Source: Osedax frankpressi
Lineage: Eukaryota; Annelida; Polychaeta; Sabellida; Siboglinidae
DNA: 64,000 bases
NCBI GenBank assembly: GCA_964035775.1
Contig: OZ038314.1
Coordinates: forward strand, 3,167,371 to 3,231,370
Reading direction: 5' to 3'
Shown: piece by piece, positions 24,782 through 37,240 of the stretch
Numbering within the stretch: position 1 is the first letter of the stretch
Layout of the letters: every line of letters begins with the position of its first letter
The notes under the pieces: model-generated
The model's input: only the letters and a program-made list of their open reading frames with translations
Databases searched by the model: none
What the model was told of the DNA's origin: nothing
Program-made: the position numbers and the translations under genes

Positions 24782-24959
24782 TTATTTAATTAATAGTAAT
24801 TTAAGTTATAGTAATTTAAGTTTAGTTATTTAATTTATAGTTATTTAAGTTATAGTTAATTAAGTTATCGTTAGTTAAGTTATAGTTATTTAAGTTATAG
24901 TTATTAAATTATAGTTATTTAAGTTATAGTTATTTAATTTATAGTTTTTTCATTTATGG
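24782..24959. repeat. Representative 178-bp cassette (12 diverged monomers)
   Basis: The order is TTATTTAATTAATAG, TAATTTAAGTTATAG, TAATTTAAGTTTAG (14), TTATTTAATTTATAG, consensus, TTAATTAAGTTATCG, TTAGTTAAGTTATAG, consensus, TTATTAAATTATAG (14), consensus, TTATTTAATTTATAG, TTTTTTCATTTATGG. That is ten 15-mers and two 14-mers, 178 bp. The same order recurs dozens of times, often without a change, and defines the higher-order repeat. This copy is type A: it is followed by TTATTATATTATAG (14) and TTATATAAATTATAG. The TTATCG monomer carries the only recurrent CpG in the array, and the last monomer most of the remaining C. Confidence 0.93.
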
Positions 24960-27900
24960 TTATTATATTATAGTTATATAAATTATAGTTATTTAAGTTA
25001 TAGTTATTTAAGTTATAGTTATTTAAGTTATAGTTATTTAAGTTATAGTTATTTAAGTTATAGTTATTTAAGTTATAGTTATTTAATTAATAGTTATTTA
25101 AGTTATAGTTATTTAAGTTATAGTTATTTAAGTTATAGTTATTTAAGTTATAGTTATTTAAGTTATAGTTATTTAATTAATAGTTATTTAAGTTATAGTT
25201 ATTTAAGTTATAGTTATTTAAGTTATAGTTATTTAAGTTATAGTTATTTAAGTTATAGTTATTTAAGTTATAGTTATTTAAGTTATAGTTATTTAATTTA
25301 TAGTTATTTAATTTATAGTTATTTAATTTATAGTTATTTAAGTTATAGTTATTTAAGTTATAGTTATTTAAGTTATAGTCATTTAATTAATAGTAATTTA
25401 AGTTATAGTAATTTAAGTTTAGTTATTTAATTTATAGTTATTTAAGTTATAGTTAATTAAGTTATCGTTAGTTAAGTTATAGTTATTTAAGTTATAGTTA
25501 TTAAATTATAGTTATTTAAGTTATAGTTATTTAATTTATAGTTTTTTCATTTATGGTTATTTAAGTTATAGTTATTTAAGTTATAGTTATTTAAGTTATA
25601 GTTATTTAATTAATAGTTATTTAAGTTATAGTTATTTAAGTTATAGTTATTTAAGTTATAGTTATTTAAGTTATAGTTATTTAAGTTATAGTTATTTAAG
25701 TTATAGTTATTTAATTTATAGTTATTTAAGTTATAGTTATTTAAGTTATAGTTATTTAAGTTATAGTTATTTAAGTTATAGTTATTTAAGTTATAGTTAT
25801 TTAAGTTATAGTTATTTAAGTTATAGTTATTTAATTAATAGTTATTTAAGTTATAGTTATTTAAGTTATAGTTATTTAAGTTATAGTTATTTAAGTTATA
25901 GTTATTTAAGTTATAGTTATTTAATTTATAGTTATTTAATTTATAGTTATTTAAGTTATAGTTATTTAAGTTATAGTTATTTAAGTTATAGTTATTTAAG
26001 TTATAGTTATTTAATTAATAGTAATTTAAGTTATAGTAATTTAAGTTTAGTTATTTAATTTATAGTTATTTAAGTTATAGTTAATTAAGTTATCGTTAGT
26101 TAAGTTATAGTTATTTAAGTTATAGTTATTAAATTATAGTTATTTAAGTTATAGTTATTTAATTTATAGTTTTTTCATTTATGGTTATTATATTATAGTT
26201 ATATAAATTATAGTTATTTAAGTTATAGTTATTTAAGTTATAGTTATTTAAGTTATAGTTATTTAAGTTATAGTTATTTAAGTTATAGTTATTTAAGTTA
26301 TAGTTATTTAAGTTATAGTTATTTAAGTTATAGTTATTAAAGTTATAGTTATTTAAGTTATAGTTATTTAAGTTATAGTTATTTAAGTTATAGTTATATA
26401 ATTAATAGTTATTTAAGTTATATTTATTTAAGTTATAGTTATTTAAGTTATAGTTATTTAAGTTATAGTTATTTAAGTTATAGTTATTTAATTAATAGTT
26501 ATTTAAGTTATAGTTATTTAAGTTATAGTTATTTAAGTTATAGTTATTTAAGTTATAGTTATTTAAGTTATAGTTATTTAAGTTATAGTTATTTAATTTA
26601 TAGTTATTTAATTTATAGTTATTTAAGTTATAGTTATTTAAGTTATAGTTATTTAAGTTATAGTTATTTAAGTTATAGTTATTTAATTAATAGTAATTTA
26701 AGTTATAGTAATTTAAGTTTAGTTATTTAATTTATAGTTATTTAAGTTATAGTTAATTAAGTTATCATTAGTTAAGTTATAGTTATTTAAGTTATAGTTA
26801 TTAAATTATAGTTATTTAAGTTATAGTTATTTAATTTATAGTTTTTTCATTTATGGTTATTTAAGTTATAGTTATTTAAGTTATAGTTATTTAAGTTATA
26901 GTTATTTAATTAATAGTTATTTAAGTTATAGTTATTTAAGTTATAGTTATTTAAGTTATAGTTATTTAATTTATAGTTATTTAAGTTATAGTTATTTAAG
27001 TTATAGTTATTTAAGTTATAGTTATTTAAGTTATAGTTAATTAAGTTATCGTTAGTTAAGTTATAGTTATTTAAGTTATAGTTATTAAATTATAGTTATT
27101 TAAGTTATAGTTATTTAATTTATAGTTTTTTCATTTATGGTTATTATATTATAGTTATATAAATTATAGATATTTAAGTTATAGTTATTTAAGTTATATT
27201 TATTTAAGTTATAGTTATTTAAGTTATAGTTATTTAATTTATAGTTATTTAAGTTATAGTTATTTAAGTTATAGTTATTTAAGTTATAGTTATTTAAGTT
27301 ATAGTTATTTAAGTTATAGTTATTTAAGTTATAGTTATTTAATTAATAGTTATTTAAGTTATAGTTATTTAAGTTATAGTTATTTAAGTTATAGTTATTT
27401 AAGTTATAGTTATTTAAGTTATAGTTATTTAATTTATAGTTATTTAAGTTATAGTTATTTAAGTTATAGTTATTTAAGTTATAGTTATTTAAGTTATAGT
27501 TATTTAAGTTATAGTTATTTAATTAATAGTAATTTAAGTTATAGTAATTTAAGTTTAGTTATTTAATTTATAGTTATTTAAGTTATAGTTAATTAAGTTA
27601 TCGTTAGCTAAGTTATAGTTTTTTAAGTTATAGTTATTAAATTATAGTTATTTAAGTTATAGTTATTTAATTTATAGTTTTTTCATTTATGGTTATTTAA
27701 GTTATAGTTATTTAAGTTATAGTTATTTAAGTTATAGTTATTTAAGTTATAGTTATTTAAGTTATAGTTATTTAATTAATAGTTATTTAAGTTATAGTTA
27801 TTTAAGTTATAGTTATTTAAGTTATAGTTATTTAAGTTATAGTTATTTAAGTTATAGTTATTTAATTTATAGTTATTTAAGTTATAGTTATTTAAGTTAT

Positions 27901-28299
27901 AGTTATTTAAGTTATAGTTATTTAAGTTATAGTTATTTAAGTTATAGTTATTTAAGTTATAGTTATTTAAGTTATAGTTATTTAATTAATAGTTATTTAA
28001 GTTATAGTTATTTAAGTTATAGTTATTTAAGTTATAGTTATTTAAGTTATAGTTATTTAATTAATAGTTATTTAAGTTATAGTTATTTAAGTTATAGTTA
28101 TTTAAGTTATAGTTATTTAAGTTATAGTTATTTAAGTTATAGTTATTTAAGTTATAGTTATTTAATTTATAGTTATTTAATTTATAGTTATTTAAGTTAT
28201 AGTTATTTAAGTTATAGTTATTTAAGTTATAGTTATTTAAGTTATAGTTATTTAATTAATAGTAATTTAAGTTATAGTAATTTAAGTTTAATTATTTAA

Positions 28300-31200
28300 T
28301 TTATAGTTATTTAAGTTATAGTTAATTAAGTTATCGTTAGTTAAGTTATAGTTATTTAAGTTATAGTTATTAAATTATAGTTATTTAAGTTATAGTTATT
28401 TAATTTATAGTTTTTTCATTTATGGTTATTATATTATAGTTATATAAATTATAGTTATTTAAGTTATAGTTATTTAAGTTATAGTTATTTAAGTTATAGT
28501 TATTTAAGTTATAGTTATTTAAGTTATAGTTATTTAAGTTATAGTTATTTAATTAATATTTATTTAAGTTATAGTTATTTCAGTTATAGTTATTTAAGTT
28601 ATAGTTATTTAAGTTATAGTTATTTAAGTTATAGTTATTTAATTTATATTTATTTAAGTTATAGTTATTTAAGTTATAGTTATTTAAGTTATAGTCATTT
28701 AATTAATAGTAATTTAAGTTATAGTACTTTAAGTTTAGTTATTTAATTTATAGTTATTTAAGTTATAGTTAATTAAGTTATCGTTAGTTAAGTTATAGTT
28801 ATTTAAGTTATAGTTATTAAATTATAGTTATTTAAGTTATAGTTATTTAATTTATAGTTTTTTCATTTATGGTTATTTAAGTTATAGTTATTTAAGTTAT
28901 AGTTATTTAAGTTATAGTTATTTAATTAATAGTTATTTAAGTTATAGTTATTTAAGTTATAGTTATTTAAGTTATAGTTATTTAAGTTATAGTTATTTAA
29001 GTTATAGTTATTTAATTTATAGTTATTTAAGTTATAGTTATTTAAGTTATAGTTATTTAAGTTATAGTTATTTAAGTTATAGTTATTTAAGTTATAGTTA
29101 TTTAAGTTATAGTTATTTAAGTTATAGTTATTTAAGTTATAGTTATTTAATTAATAGTTATTTAAGTTATAGTTATTTAAGTTATAGTTATTTAAGTTAT
29201 AGTTATTTAAGTTATAGTTATTTAAGTTATAGTTATTTAATTTATAGTTATTTAATTTATAATTATTTAAGTTATAGTTATTTAAGTTATAGTTATTTAA
29301 GTTATAGTTATTTAATTAATAGTAATTTAAGTTATAATAATTTAAGTTTAGTTATTTAATTTATAGTTATTTAAGTTATAGTTAATTAAGTTATCGTTAG
29401 TTAAGTTATAGTTATTTAAGTTATAGTTATTAAATTATAGTTATTTAAGTTATAGTTATTTAATTTATAGTTTTTTCATTTATGGTTATTATATTATAGT
29501 TATATAAATTATAGTTATTTAAGTTATAGTTATTTAAGTTATAGTTATTTAAGATATAGTTATTTAAGTTATAGTTATTTAAGTTATAGTTATTTAAGTT
29601 ATAGTTATTTAAGTTATAGTTATTTAAGTTATAGTTATTTAAGTTATTGTTATTTAATTAATAGTTATTTAAGTTATAGTTATTTAAGTTATAGTTATTT
29701 AAGTTATAGTTATTTAAGTTATAGTTATTTAAGTTATAGTTATTTAATTAATAGTTATTTAAGTTATAGTTATTTAAGTTATAGTTATTTAAGTTATAGT
29801 TATTTAAGTTATAGTTATTTAAGTTATAGTTATTTAATTTATAGTTATTTAATTTATAGTTATTTAAGTTATAGTTATTTAAGTTATAGTAATTTAAGTT
29901 ATAGTTATTTAAGTTATAGTTATTTAATTAATAGTAATTTAAGTTATAGTAATTTAAGTTTAGTTATTTAATTTATAGTTATTTAAGTTATAGTTAATTA
30001 AGTTATCATTAGTTAAGTTATAGTTATTTAAGTTATAGTTATTAAATTATAGTTATTTAAGTTATAGTTATTTAATTTATAGTTTTTTCATTTATGGTTA
30101 TTTAAGTTATAGTTATTTAAGTTATAGTTATTTAAGTTATAGTTATTTAATTAATAGTTATTTAAGTTATAGTTATTTAAGTTATAGTTATTTAAGTTAT
30201 AGTTATTTAAGTTATAGTTATTTAAGTTATAGTTATTTAAGTTATAGTTATTTAAGTTATAGTTATTTAATTAATAGTTATTTAAGTTATAGTTATTTAA
30301 GTTATAGTTATTTAAGTTATAGTTATTTAAGTTATAGTTATTTAAGTTATAGTTATTTAATTTATAGTTATTTAATTTATAATTATTTAAGTTATAGTTA
30401 TTTAAGTTATAGTTATTTAAGTTATAGTTATTTAATTAATAGTAATTTAAGTTATAATAATTTAAGTTTAGTTATTTAATTTATAGTTATTTAAGTTATA
30501 GTTAATTAAGTTATCGTTAGTTAAGTTATAGTTATTTAAGTTATAGTTATTAAATTATAGTTATTTAAGTTATAGTTATTTAATTTATAGTTTTTTCATT
30601 TATGGTTATTATATTATAGTTATATAAATTATAGTTATTTAAGTTATAGTTATTTAAGTTATAGTTATTTAAGATATAGTTATTTAAGTTATAGTTATTT
30701 AAGTTATAGTTATTTAAGTTATAGTTATTTAAGTTATAGTTATTTAAGTTATAGTTATTTAAGTTATTGTTATTTAATTGATAGTTATTTAAGTTATAGT
30801 TATTTAAGTTATAGTTATTTAAGTTATAGTTATTTAAGTTATAGTTATTTAAGTTATAGTTATTTAATTAATAGTTATTTAAGTTATAGTTATTTAAGTT
30901 ATAGTTATTTAAGTTATAGTTATTTAAGTTATAGTTATTTAAGTTATAGTTATTTAATTTATAGTTATTTAATTTATAGTTATTTAAGTTATAGTTATTT
31001 AAGTTATAGTAATTTAAGTTATAGTTATTTAAGTTATAGTTATTTAATTAATAGTAATTTAAGTTATAGTAATTTAAGTTTAGTTATTTAATTTATAGTT
31101 ATTTAAGTTATAGTTAATTAAGTTATCATTAGTTAAGTTATAGTTATTTAAGTTATAGTTATTAAATTATAGTTATTTAAGTTATAGTTATTTAATTTAT

Positions 31201-34200
31201 AGTTTTTTCATTTATGGTTATTTAAGTTATAGTTATTTAAGTTATAGTTATTTAAGTTATAGTTATTTAATTAATAGTTATTTAAGTTATAGTTATTTAA
31301 GTTATAGTTATTTAAGTTATAGTTATTTAAGTTATAGTTATTTAAATTATAGTTATTTAAGTTATAGTTATTTAATTTATAGTTATTTAAGTTATAGTTA
31401 TTTAAGTTATAGTTATTTAAGTTATAGTTATTTAAGTTATAGTTATTTAAGTTATAGTTATTTAAGTTATAGTTATTTAAGTTATAGTTATTTAAGTTAT
31501 AGTTATTTAATTAATAGTTATTTAAGTTATAGTTATTTAAGTTATAGTTATTTAAGTTATAGTTATTTAAGTTATAGTTATTTAATTTATAGTTATTTAA
31601 TTTATAGTTATTTAAGTTATAGTTATTTAAGTTATAGTTATTTAAGTTATAGTTATTTAAGTTATAGTTATTTAATTAATAGTAATTTAAGTTATAGTAA
31701 TTTAAGTTTAGTTATTTAATTTATAGTTATTTAAGTTATAGTTAATTAAGTTATCGTTAGTTAAGTTATAGTTATTTAAGTTATAGTTATTAAATTATAG
31801 TTATTTAAGTTATAGTTATTTAATTTATAGTTTTTTCATTTATGGTTATTATATTATAGTTATATAAATTATAGTTATTTAAGTTATAGTTATTTAAGTT
31901 ATAGTTATTTAAGTTATAGTTATTTAAGTTATAGTTATTTAAGTTATAGTTATTTAAGTTATAGTTATTTAATTAATAGTTATTTAAGTTATAGTTATTT
32001 AAGTTATAGTTATTTAAGTTATAGTTATTTAAGTTATAGTTATTTAAGTTATAGTTATTTAATTAATAGTTATTTAAGTTATAGTTATTTAAGTTATAGT
32101 TATTTAAGTTATAGTTATTTAAGTTATAGTTATTTAAGTTATAGTTATTTAAGTTATAGTTATTTAAGTTATAGTTATTTAATTTATAGTTATTTAATTT
32201 ATAGTTATTTAATTTATAGTTATTTAAGTTATAGTTATTTAAGTTATAGTTATTTAAGTTATAGTCATTTAATTAATAGTAATTTAAGTTATAGTAATTT
32301 AAGTTTAGTTATTTAATTTATAGTTATTTAAGTTATAGTTAATTAAGTTATCGTTAGTTAAGTTATAGTTATTTAAGTTATAGTTATTAAATTATAGTTA
32401 TTTAAGTTATAGTTATTTAATTTATAGTTTTTTCATTTATGGTTATTTAAGTTATAGTTATTTAAGTTATAGTTATTTAAGTTATAGTTATTTAATTAAT
32501 AGTTATTTAAGTTATAGTTATTTAAGTTATAGTTATTTAAGTTATAGTTATTTAAGTTATAGTTATTTAAGTTATAGTTATTTAAGTTATAGTTATTTAA
32601 TTTATAGTTATTTAAGTTATAGTTATTTAAGTTATAGTTATTTAAGTTATAGTTATTTAAGTTATAGTTATTTAAGTTATAGTTATTTAAGTTATAGTTA
32701 TTTAAGTTATAGTTATTTAATTAATAGTTATTTAAGTTATAGTTATTTAAGTTATAGTTATTTAAGTTATAGTTATTTAAGTTATAGTTATTTAAGTTAT
32801 AGTTATTTAATTTATAGTTATTTAATTTATAGTTATTTAAGTTATAGTTATTTAAGTTATAGTTATTTAAGTTATAGTTATTTAATTAATAGTAATTTAA
32901 GTTATAGTAATTTAAGTTTAGTTATTTAATTTATAGTTATTTAAGTTATAGTTAATTAAGTTATCGTTAGTTAAGTTATAGTTATTTAAGTTATAGTTAT
33001 TAAATTATAGTTATTTAAGTTATAGTTATTTAATTTATAGTTTTTTCATTTATGGTTATTATATTATAGTTATATAAATTATAGTTATTTAAGTTATAGT
33101 TATTTAAGTTATAGTTATTTAAGTTATAGTTATTTAAGTTATAGTTATTTAAGTTATAGTTATTTAAGTTATAGTTATTTAAGTTATAGTTATTTAAGTT
33201 ATAGTTATTAAAGTTATAGTTATTTAAGTTATAGTTATTTAAGTTATAGTTATTTAAGTTATAGTTATATAATTAATAGTTATTTAAGTTATATTTATTT
33301 AAGTTATAGTTATTTAAGTTATAGTTATTTAAGTTATAGTTATTTAAGTTATAGTTATTTAATTAATAGTTATTTAAGTTATAGTTATTTAAGTTATAGT
33401 TATTTAAGTTATAGTTATTTAAGTTATAGTTATTTAAGTTATAGTTATTTAAGTTATAGTTATTTAATTTATAGTTATTTAATTTATAGTTATTTAAGTT
33501 ATAGTTATTTAAGTTATAGTTATTTAAGTTATAGTTATTTAAGTTATAGTTATTTAATTAATAGTAATTTAAGTTATAGTAATTTAAGTTTAGTTATTTA
33601 ATTTATAGTTATTTAAGTTATAGTTAATTAAGTTATCATTAGTTAAGTTATAGTTATTTAAGTTATAGTTATTAAATTATAGTTATTTAAGTTATAGTTA
33701 TTTAATTTATAGTTTTTTCATTTATGGTTATTTAAGTTATAGTTATTTAAGTTATAGTTATTTAAGTTATAGTTATTTAATTAATAGTTATTTAAGTTAT
33801 AGTTATTTAAGTTATAGTTATTTAAGTTATAGTTATTTAATTTATAGTTATTTAAGTTATAGTTATTTAAGTTATAGTTATTTAAGTTATAGTTATTTAA
33901 GTTATAGTTAATTAAGTTATCGTTAGTTAAGTTATAGTTATTTAAGTTATAGTTATTAAATTATAGTTATTTAAGTTATAGTTATTTAATTTATAGTTTT
34001 TTCATTTATGGTTATTATATTATAGTTATATAAATTATAGATATTTAAGTTATAGTTATTTAAGTTATATTTATTTAAGTTATAGTTATTTAAGTTATAG
34101 TTATTTAATTTATAGTTATTTAAGTTATAGTTATTTAAGTTATAGTTATTTAAGTTATAGTTATTTAAGTTATAGTTATTTAAGTTATAGTTATTTAAGT

Positions 34201-35241
34201 TATAGTTATTTAATTAATAGTTATTTAAGTTATAGTTATTTAAGTTATAGTTATTTAAGTTATAGTTATTTAAGTTATAGTTATTTAAGTTATAGTTATT
34301 TAATTTATAGTTATTTAAGTTATAGTTATTTAAGTTATAGTTATTTAAGTTATAGTTATTTAAGTTATAGTTATTTAAGTTATAGTTATTTAATTAATAG
34401 TAATTTAAGTTATAGTAATTTAAGTTTAGTTATTTAATTTATAGTTATTTAAGTTATAGTTAATTAAGTTATCGTTAGCTAAGTTATAGTTTTTTAAGTT
34501 ATAGTTATTAAATTATAGTTATTTAAGTTATAGTTATTTAATTTATAGTTTTTTCATTTATGGTTATTTAAGTTATAGTTATTTAAGTTATAGTTATTTA
34601 AGTTATAGTTATTTAAGTTATAGTTATTTAAGTTATAGTTATTTAATTAATAGTTATTTAAGTTATAGTTATTTAAGTTATAGTTATTTAAGTTATAGTT
34701 ATTTAAGTTATAGTTATTTAAGTTATAGTTATTTAATTTATAGTTATTTAAGTTATAGTTATTTAAGTTATAGTTATTTAAGTTATAGTTATTTAAGTTA
34801 TAGTTATTTAAGTTATAGTTATTTAAGTTATAGTTATTTAAGTTATAGTTATTTAATTAATAGTTATTTAAGTTATAGTTATTTAAGTTATAGTTATTTA
34901 AGTTATAGTTATTTAAGTTATAGTTATTTAATTAATAGTTATTTAAGTTATAGTTATTTAAGTTATAGTTATTTAAGTTATAGTTATTTAAGTTATAGTT
35001 ATTTAAGTTATAGTTATTTAAGTTATAGTTATTTAATTTATAGTTATTTAATTTATAGTTATTTAAGTTATAGTTATTTAAGTTATAGTTATTTAAGTTA
35101 TAGTTATTTAAGTTATAGTTATTTAATTAATAGTAATTTAAGTTATAGTAATTTAAGTTTAATTATTTAATTTATAGTTATTTAAGTTATAGTTAATTAA
35201 GTTATCGTTAGTTAAGTTATAGTTATTTAAGTTATAGTTAT
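28300..35241. repeat. 6.9 kb A/B higher-order repeat block, copy 2
   Basis: A tandem copy of 21,400-28,299 with the same strict A/B alternation (A at 28411, 29471, 30591, 31831, 33041, 33997; B at 28858, 30083, 31203, 32428, 33713, 34549). Offset drops from 6,901 to 6,886 between 21,510 and 21,665, and to 6,871 between 25,542 and 26,170, each the loss of one 15-bp monomer here. I noticed one clear private base change, AATTGATAG near 30,777. Similarity ends at about 35,241, where a six-T monomer is replaced by plain monomers and a D module. Confidence 0.9.
29087..31326. repeat. 1,120-bp tandem duplication nested in copy 2
   Basis: The same pair of 1,120-bp units as at 22,201-24,440, displaced by 6,886 bp. 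Marks recur at 29,331 and 30,451 (ATAATAATT), 29,551 and 30,671 (AAGATATAG), 30,007 and 31,127 (TTATCATTAG), and 29,471 and 30,591 (type A six-T). The AATTGATAG change at about 30,777 is present in the second unit only, so it arose after both duplications. Confidence 0.88.
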
Positions 35242-35263
35242 TTAAGTTATAGTTATTTAAGTT

Positions 35264-35387
35264 ATAATTATTTAAATTATAGTTATATAAGTTATAGTTA
35301 ATTAAGTTATCGTTATTTAAGTTATAGTTATTTAAGTTATAGTTATTTAAATTTTAGTTATATAAGTTATAGTTATTGAATTTATAG
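35264..35387. repeat. D module, complete (124 bp)
   Basis: The module runs ATAATTATTTAAATTATAG, TTATATAAGTTATAG, TTAATTAAGTTATCG, two plain monomers, TTATTTAAATTTTAG, TTATATAAGTTATAG and TTATTGAATTTATAG. It interrupts the A/B pattern at the right end of the 6.9 kb duplication. The same length and order are seen at 43,442, 48,472, 60,495 and 62,328, and with one or two base changes at 41,721 and 47,290. Confidence 0.92.
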
Positions 35388-37240
35388 TTATTTAATTTAT
35401 AGTTATTTAAGTTATAGTTATTTAAGTTATAGTTATTTAAGTTATAGTTATTTAAGTTATAGTTATTTAAGTTATAGTTATTTAATTTATAGTTATTTAA
35501 GTTATAGTTATTTAAGTTATAGTTATTTAAGTTATAGTTATTTAAGTTATAGTTATTTAAGTTATAGTTATTTAAGTTATAGTTATTTAATTAATAGTTA
35601 TTTAAGTTATAGTTATTTAAGTTATAGTTATTTAAGTTATAGTTATTTAAGTTACAGTTATTTAAGTTATAGTTATTAAATTATAGTTATTTAAGTTATA
35701 GTTATTTAATTTATAGTTTTTTCATTTATGGTTATTTAAGTTATAGTTATTTAAGTTATAGTTATTTAAGTTATAGTTATTTAAGTTATAGTTATTTAAG
35801 TTATAGTTATTTAAGTTATAGATATTTAATTAATAGTTATTTAAGTTATAGTTATTTAAGTTATAGTTATTTAAGTTATAGTTATTTAAGTTATAGTTAT
35901 TTAAGTTATAGTTATTTAAGTTATAGTTATTTAATTTATAGTTATTTAAGTTATAGTTATTTAAGTTATAGTTATTTAAGTTATAGTTATTTAAGTTATA
36001 GTTATTTAAGTTATAGTTATTTAAGTTATAGTTATTTAATTAATAGTTATTTAAGTTATAGTTATTTAAGTTATAGTTATTTAAGTTATAGTTATTTAAG
36101 TTATAGTTATTTAAGTTATAGTTATTTAAGTTATAGTTATTTAAGTTATAGTTATTTAATTTATAGTTATTTAATTTATAGTTATTTAAGTTATAGTTAT
36201 TTAAGTTATAGTTATTTAAGTTATAGTTATTTAAGTTATAGTTATTTAATTAATAGTAATTTAAGTTATAGTAATTTAAGTTTAGTTATTTAATTTATAG
36301 TTATTTAAGTTATAGTTAATTAAGTTATCGTTAGTTAAGTTATAGTTATTTAAGTTATAGTTATTTAAGTTATAGTTATTTAAGTTATAGTTATTTAAGT
36401 TATAGTTATTTAAGTTATAGTTATTTAATTAATAGTTATTTAAGTTATAGTTATTTAAGTTATAGTTATTTAAGTTATAGTTATTTAAGTTATAGTTATT
36501 TAAGTTATAGTTATTTAATTAATAGTTATTTAAGTTATAGTTATTTAAGTTATAGTTATTTAAGTTATAGTTATTTAAGTTATAGTTATTTAAGTTATAG
36601 TTATTTAAGTTATAGTTATTTAAGTTATAGTTATTTAATTTATAGTTATTTAATTTATAGTTATTTAAGTTATAGTTATTTAATTTATAGTTATTTAATT
36701 TATAGTTATTTAAGTTATAGTTATTTAAGTTATAGTTATTTAAGTTATAGTTATTTAAGTTATAGTTATTTAATTAATAGTAATTTAAGTTATAGTAATT
36801 TAAGTTTAGTTATTTAATTTATAGTTATTTAAGTTATAGTTAATTAAGTTATCGTTAGTTAAGTTATAGTTATTTAAGTTATAGTTATTTAAGTTATAGT
36901 TATTTAAGTTATAGTTATTTAAGTTATAGTTATTTAAGTTATAGTTATTTAATTAATAGTTATTTAAGTTATAGTTATTTTAGTTATAGTTATTTAAGTT
37001 ATAGTTATTTAAGTTATAGTTATTTAAGTTATAGTTATTTAATTAATAGTTATTTAAGTTATAGTTATTTAAGTTATAGTTATTTAAGTTATAGTTATTT
37101 AAGTTATAGTTATTTAAGTTATAGTTATTTAAGTTATAGTTATTTAAGTTATAGTTATTTAATTTATAGTTATTTAATTTATAGTTATTTAAGTTATAGT
37201 TATTTAAGTTATAGTTATTTAAGTTATAGTCATTTAATTA
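35388..37240. repeat. Type B bodies with cassettes lacking the six-T end
   Basis: One type B six-T monomer stands at 35,717. Cassette starts near 36,247 and 36,770 contain the TTATCG monomer but then return to plain monomers without the TTATTAAATTATAG 14-mer or a six-T monomer, like the one at 20,360. A GTTACAG change near 35,652 and a TTATTTTAG change near 36,978 are private. The body lengths (about 500-530 bp between starts) are close to those of the ordinary type A and B bodies. Confidence 0.75.

Larger units (their letters stand above)
21400..28299. repeat. 6.9 kb A/B higher-order repeat block, copy 1
   Basis: Type A and type B cassettes alternate without exception: A at 21510, 22585, 23705, 24945, 26170, 27126; B at 21972, 23197, 24317, 25542, 26842, 27678. 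A-to-A distances are 1,075, 1,120, 1,240, 1,225, 956 and 1,285 bp. The block is repeated immediately to its right at offsets 6,901, 6,886 and 6,871. Shared private marks include TATTTCAG near 21,700, GTACTTTAAG (21,838), ATAATAATTTAAG (22,448), AAGATATAG (22,665), TTATCATTAG (23,121) and TTAGCTAAG (27,607). A TTTAATTATTTAAT form at 28,290 marks its right end. Confidence 0.9.

Noticed and set aside
21400-35241. Assembly artefact as the cause of the 6.9 kb duplication
   Set aside because: The copies differ by two monomer losses and private changes, and each has distinct joints, which favours a real duplication. Read support would settle it.
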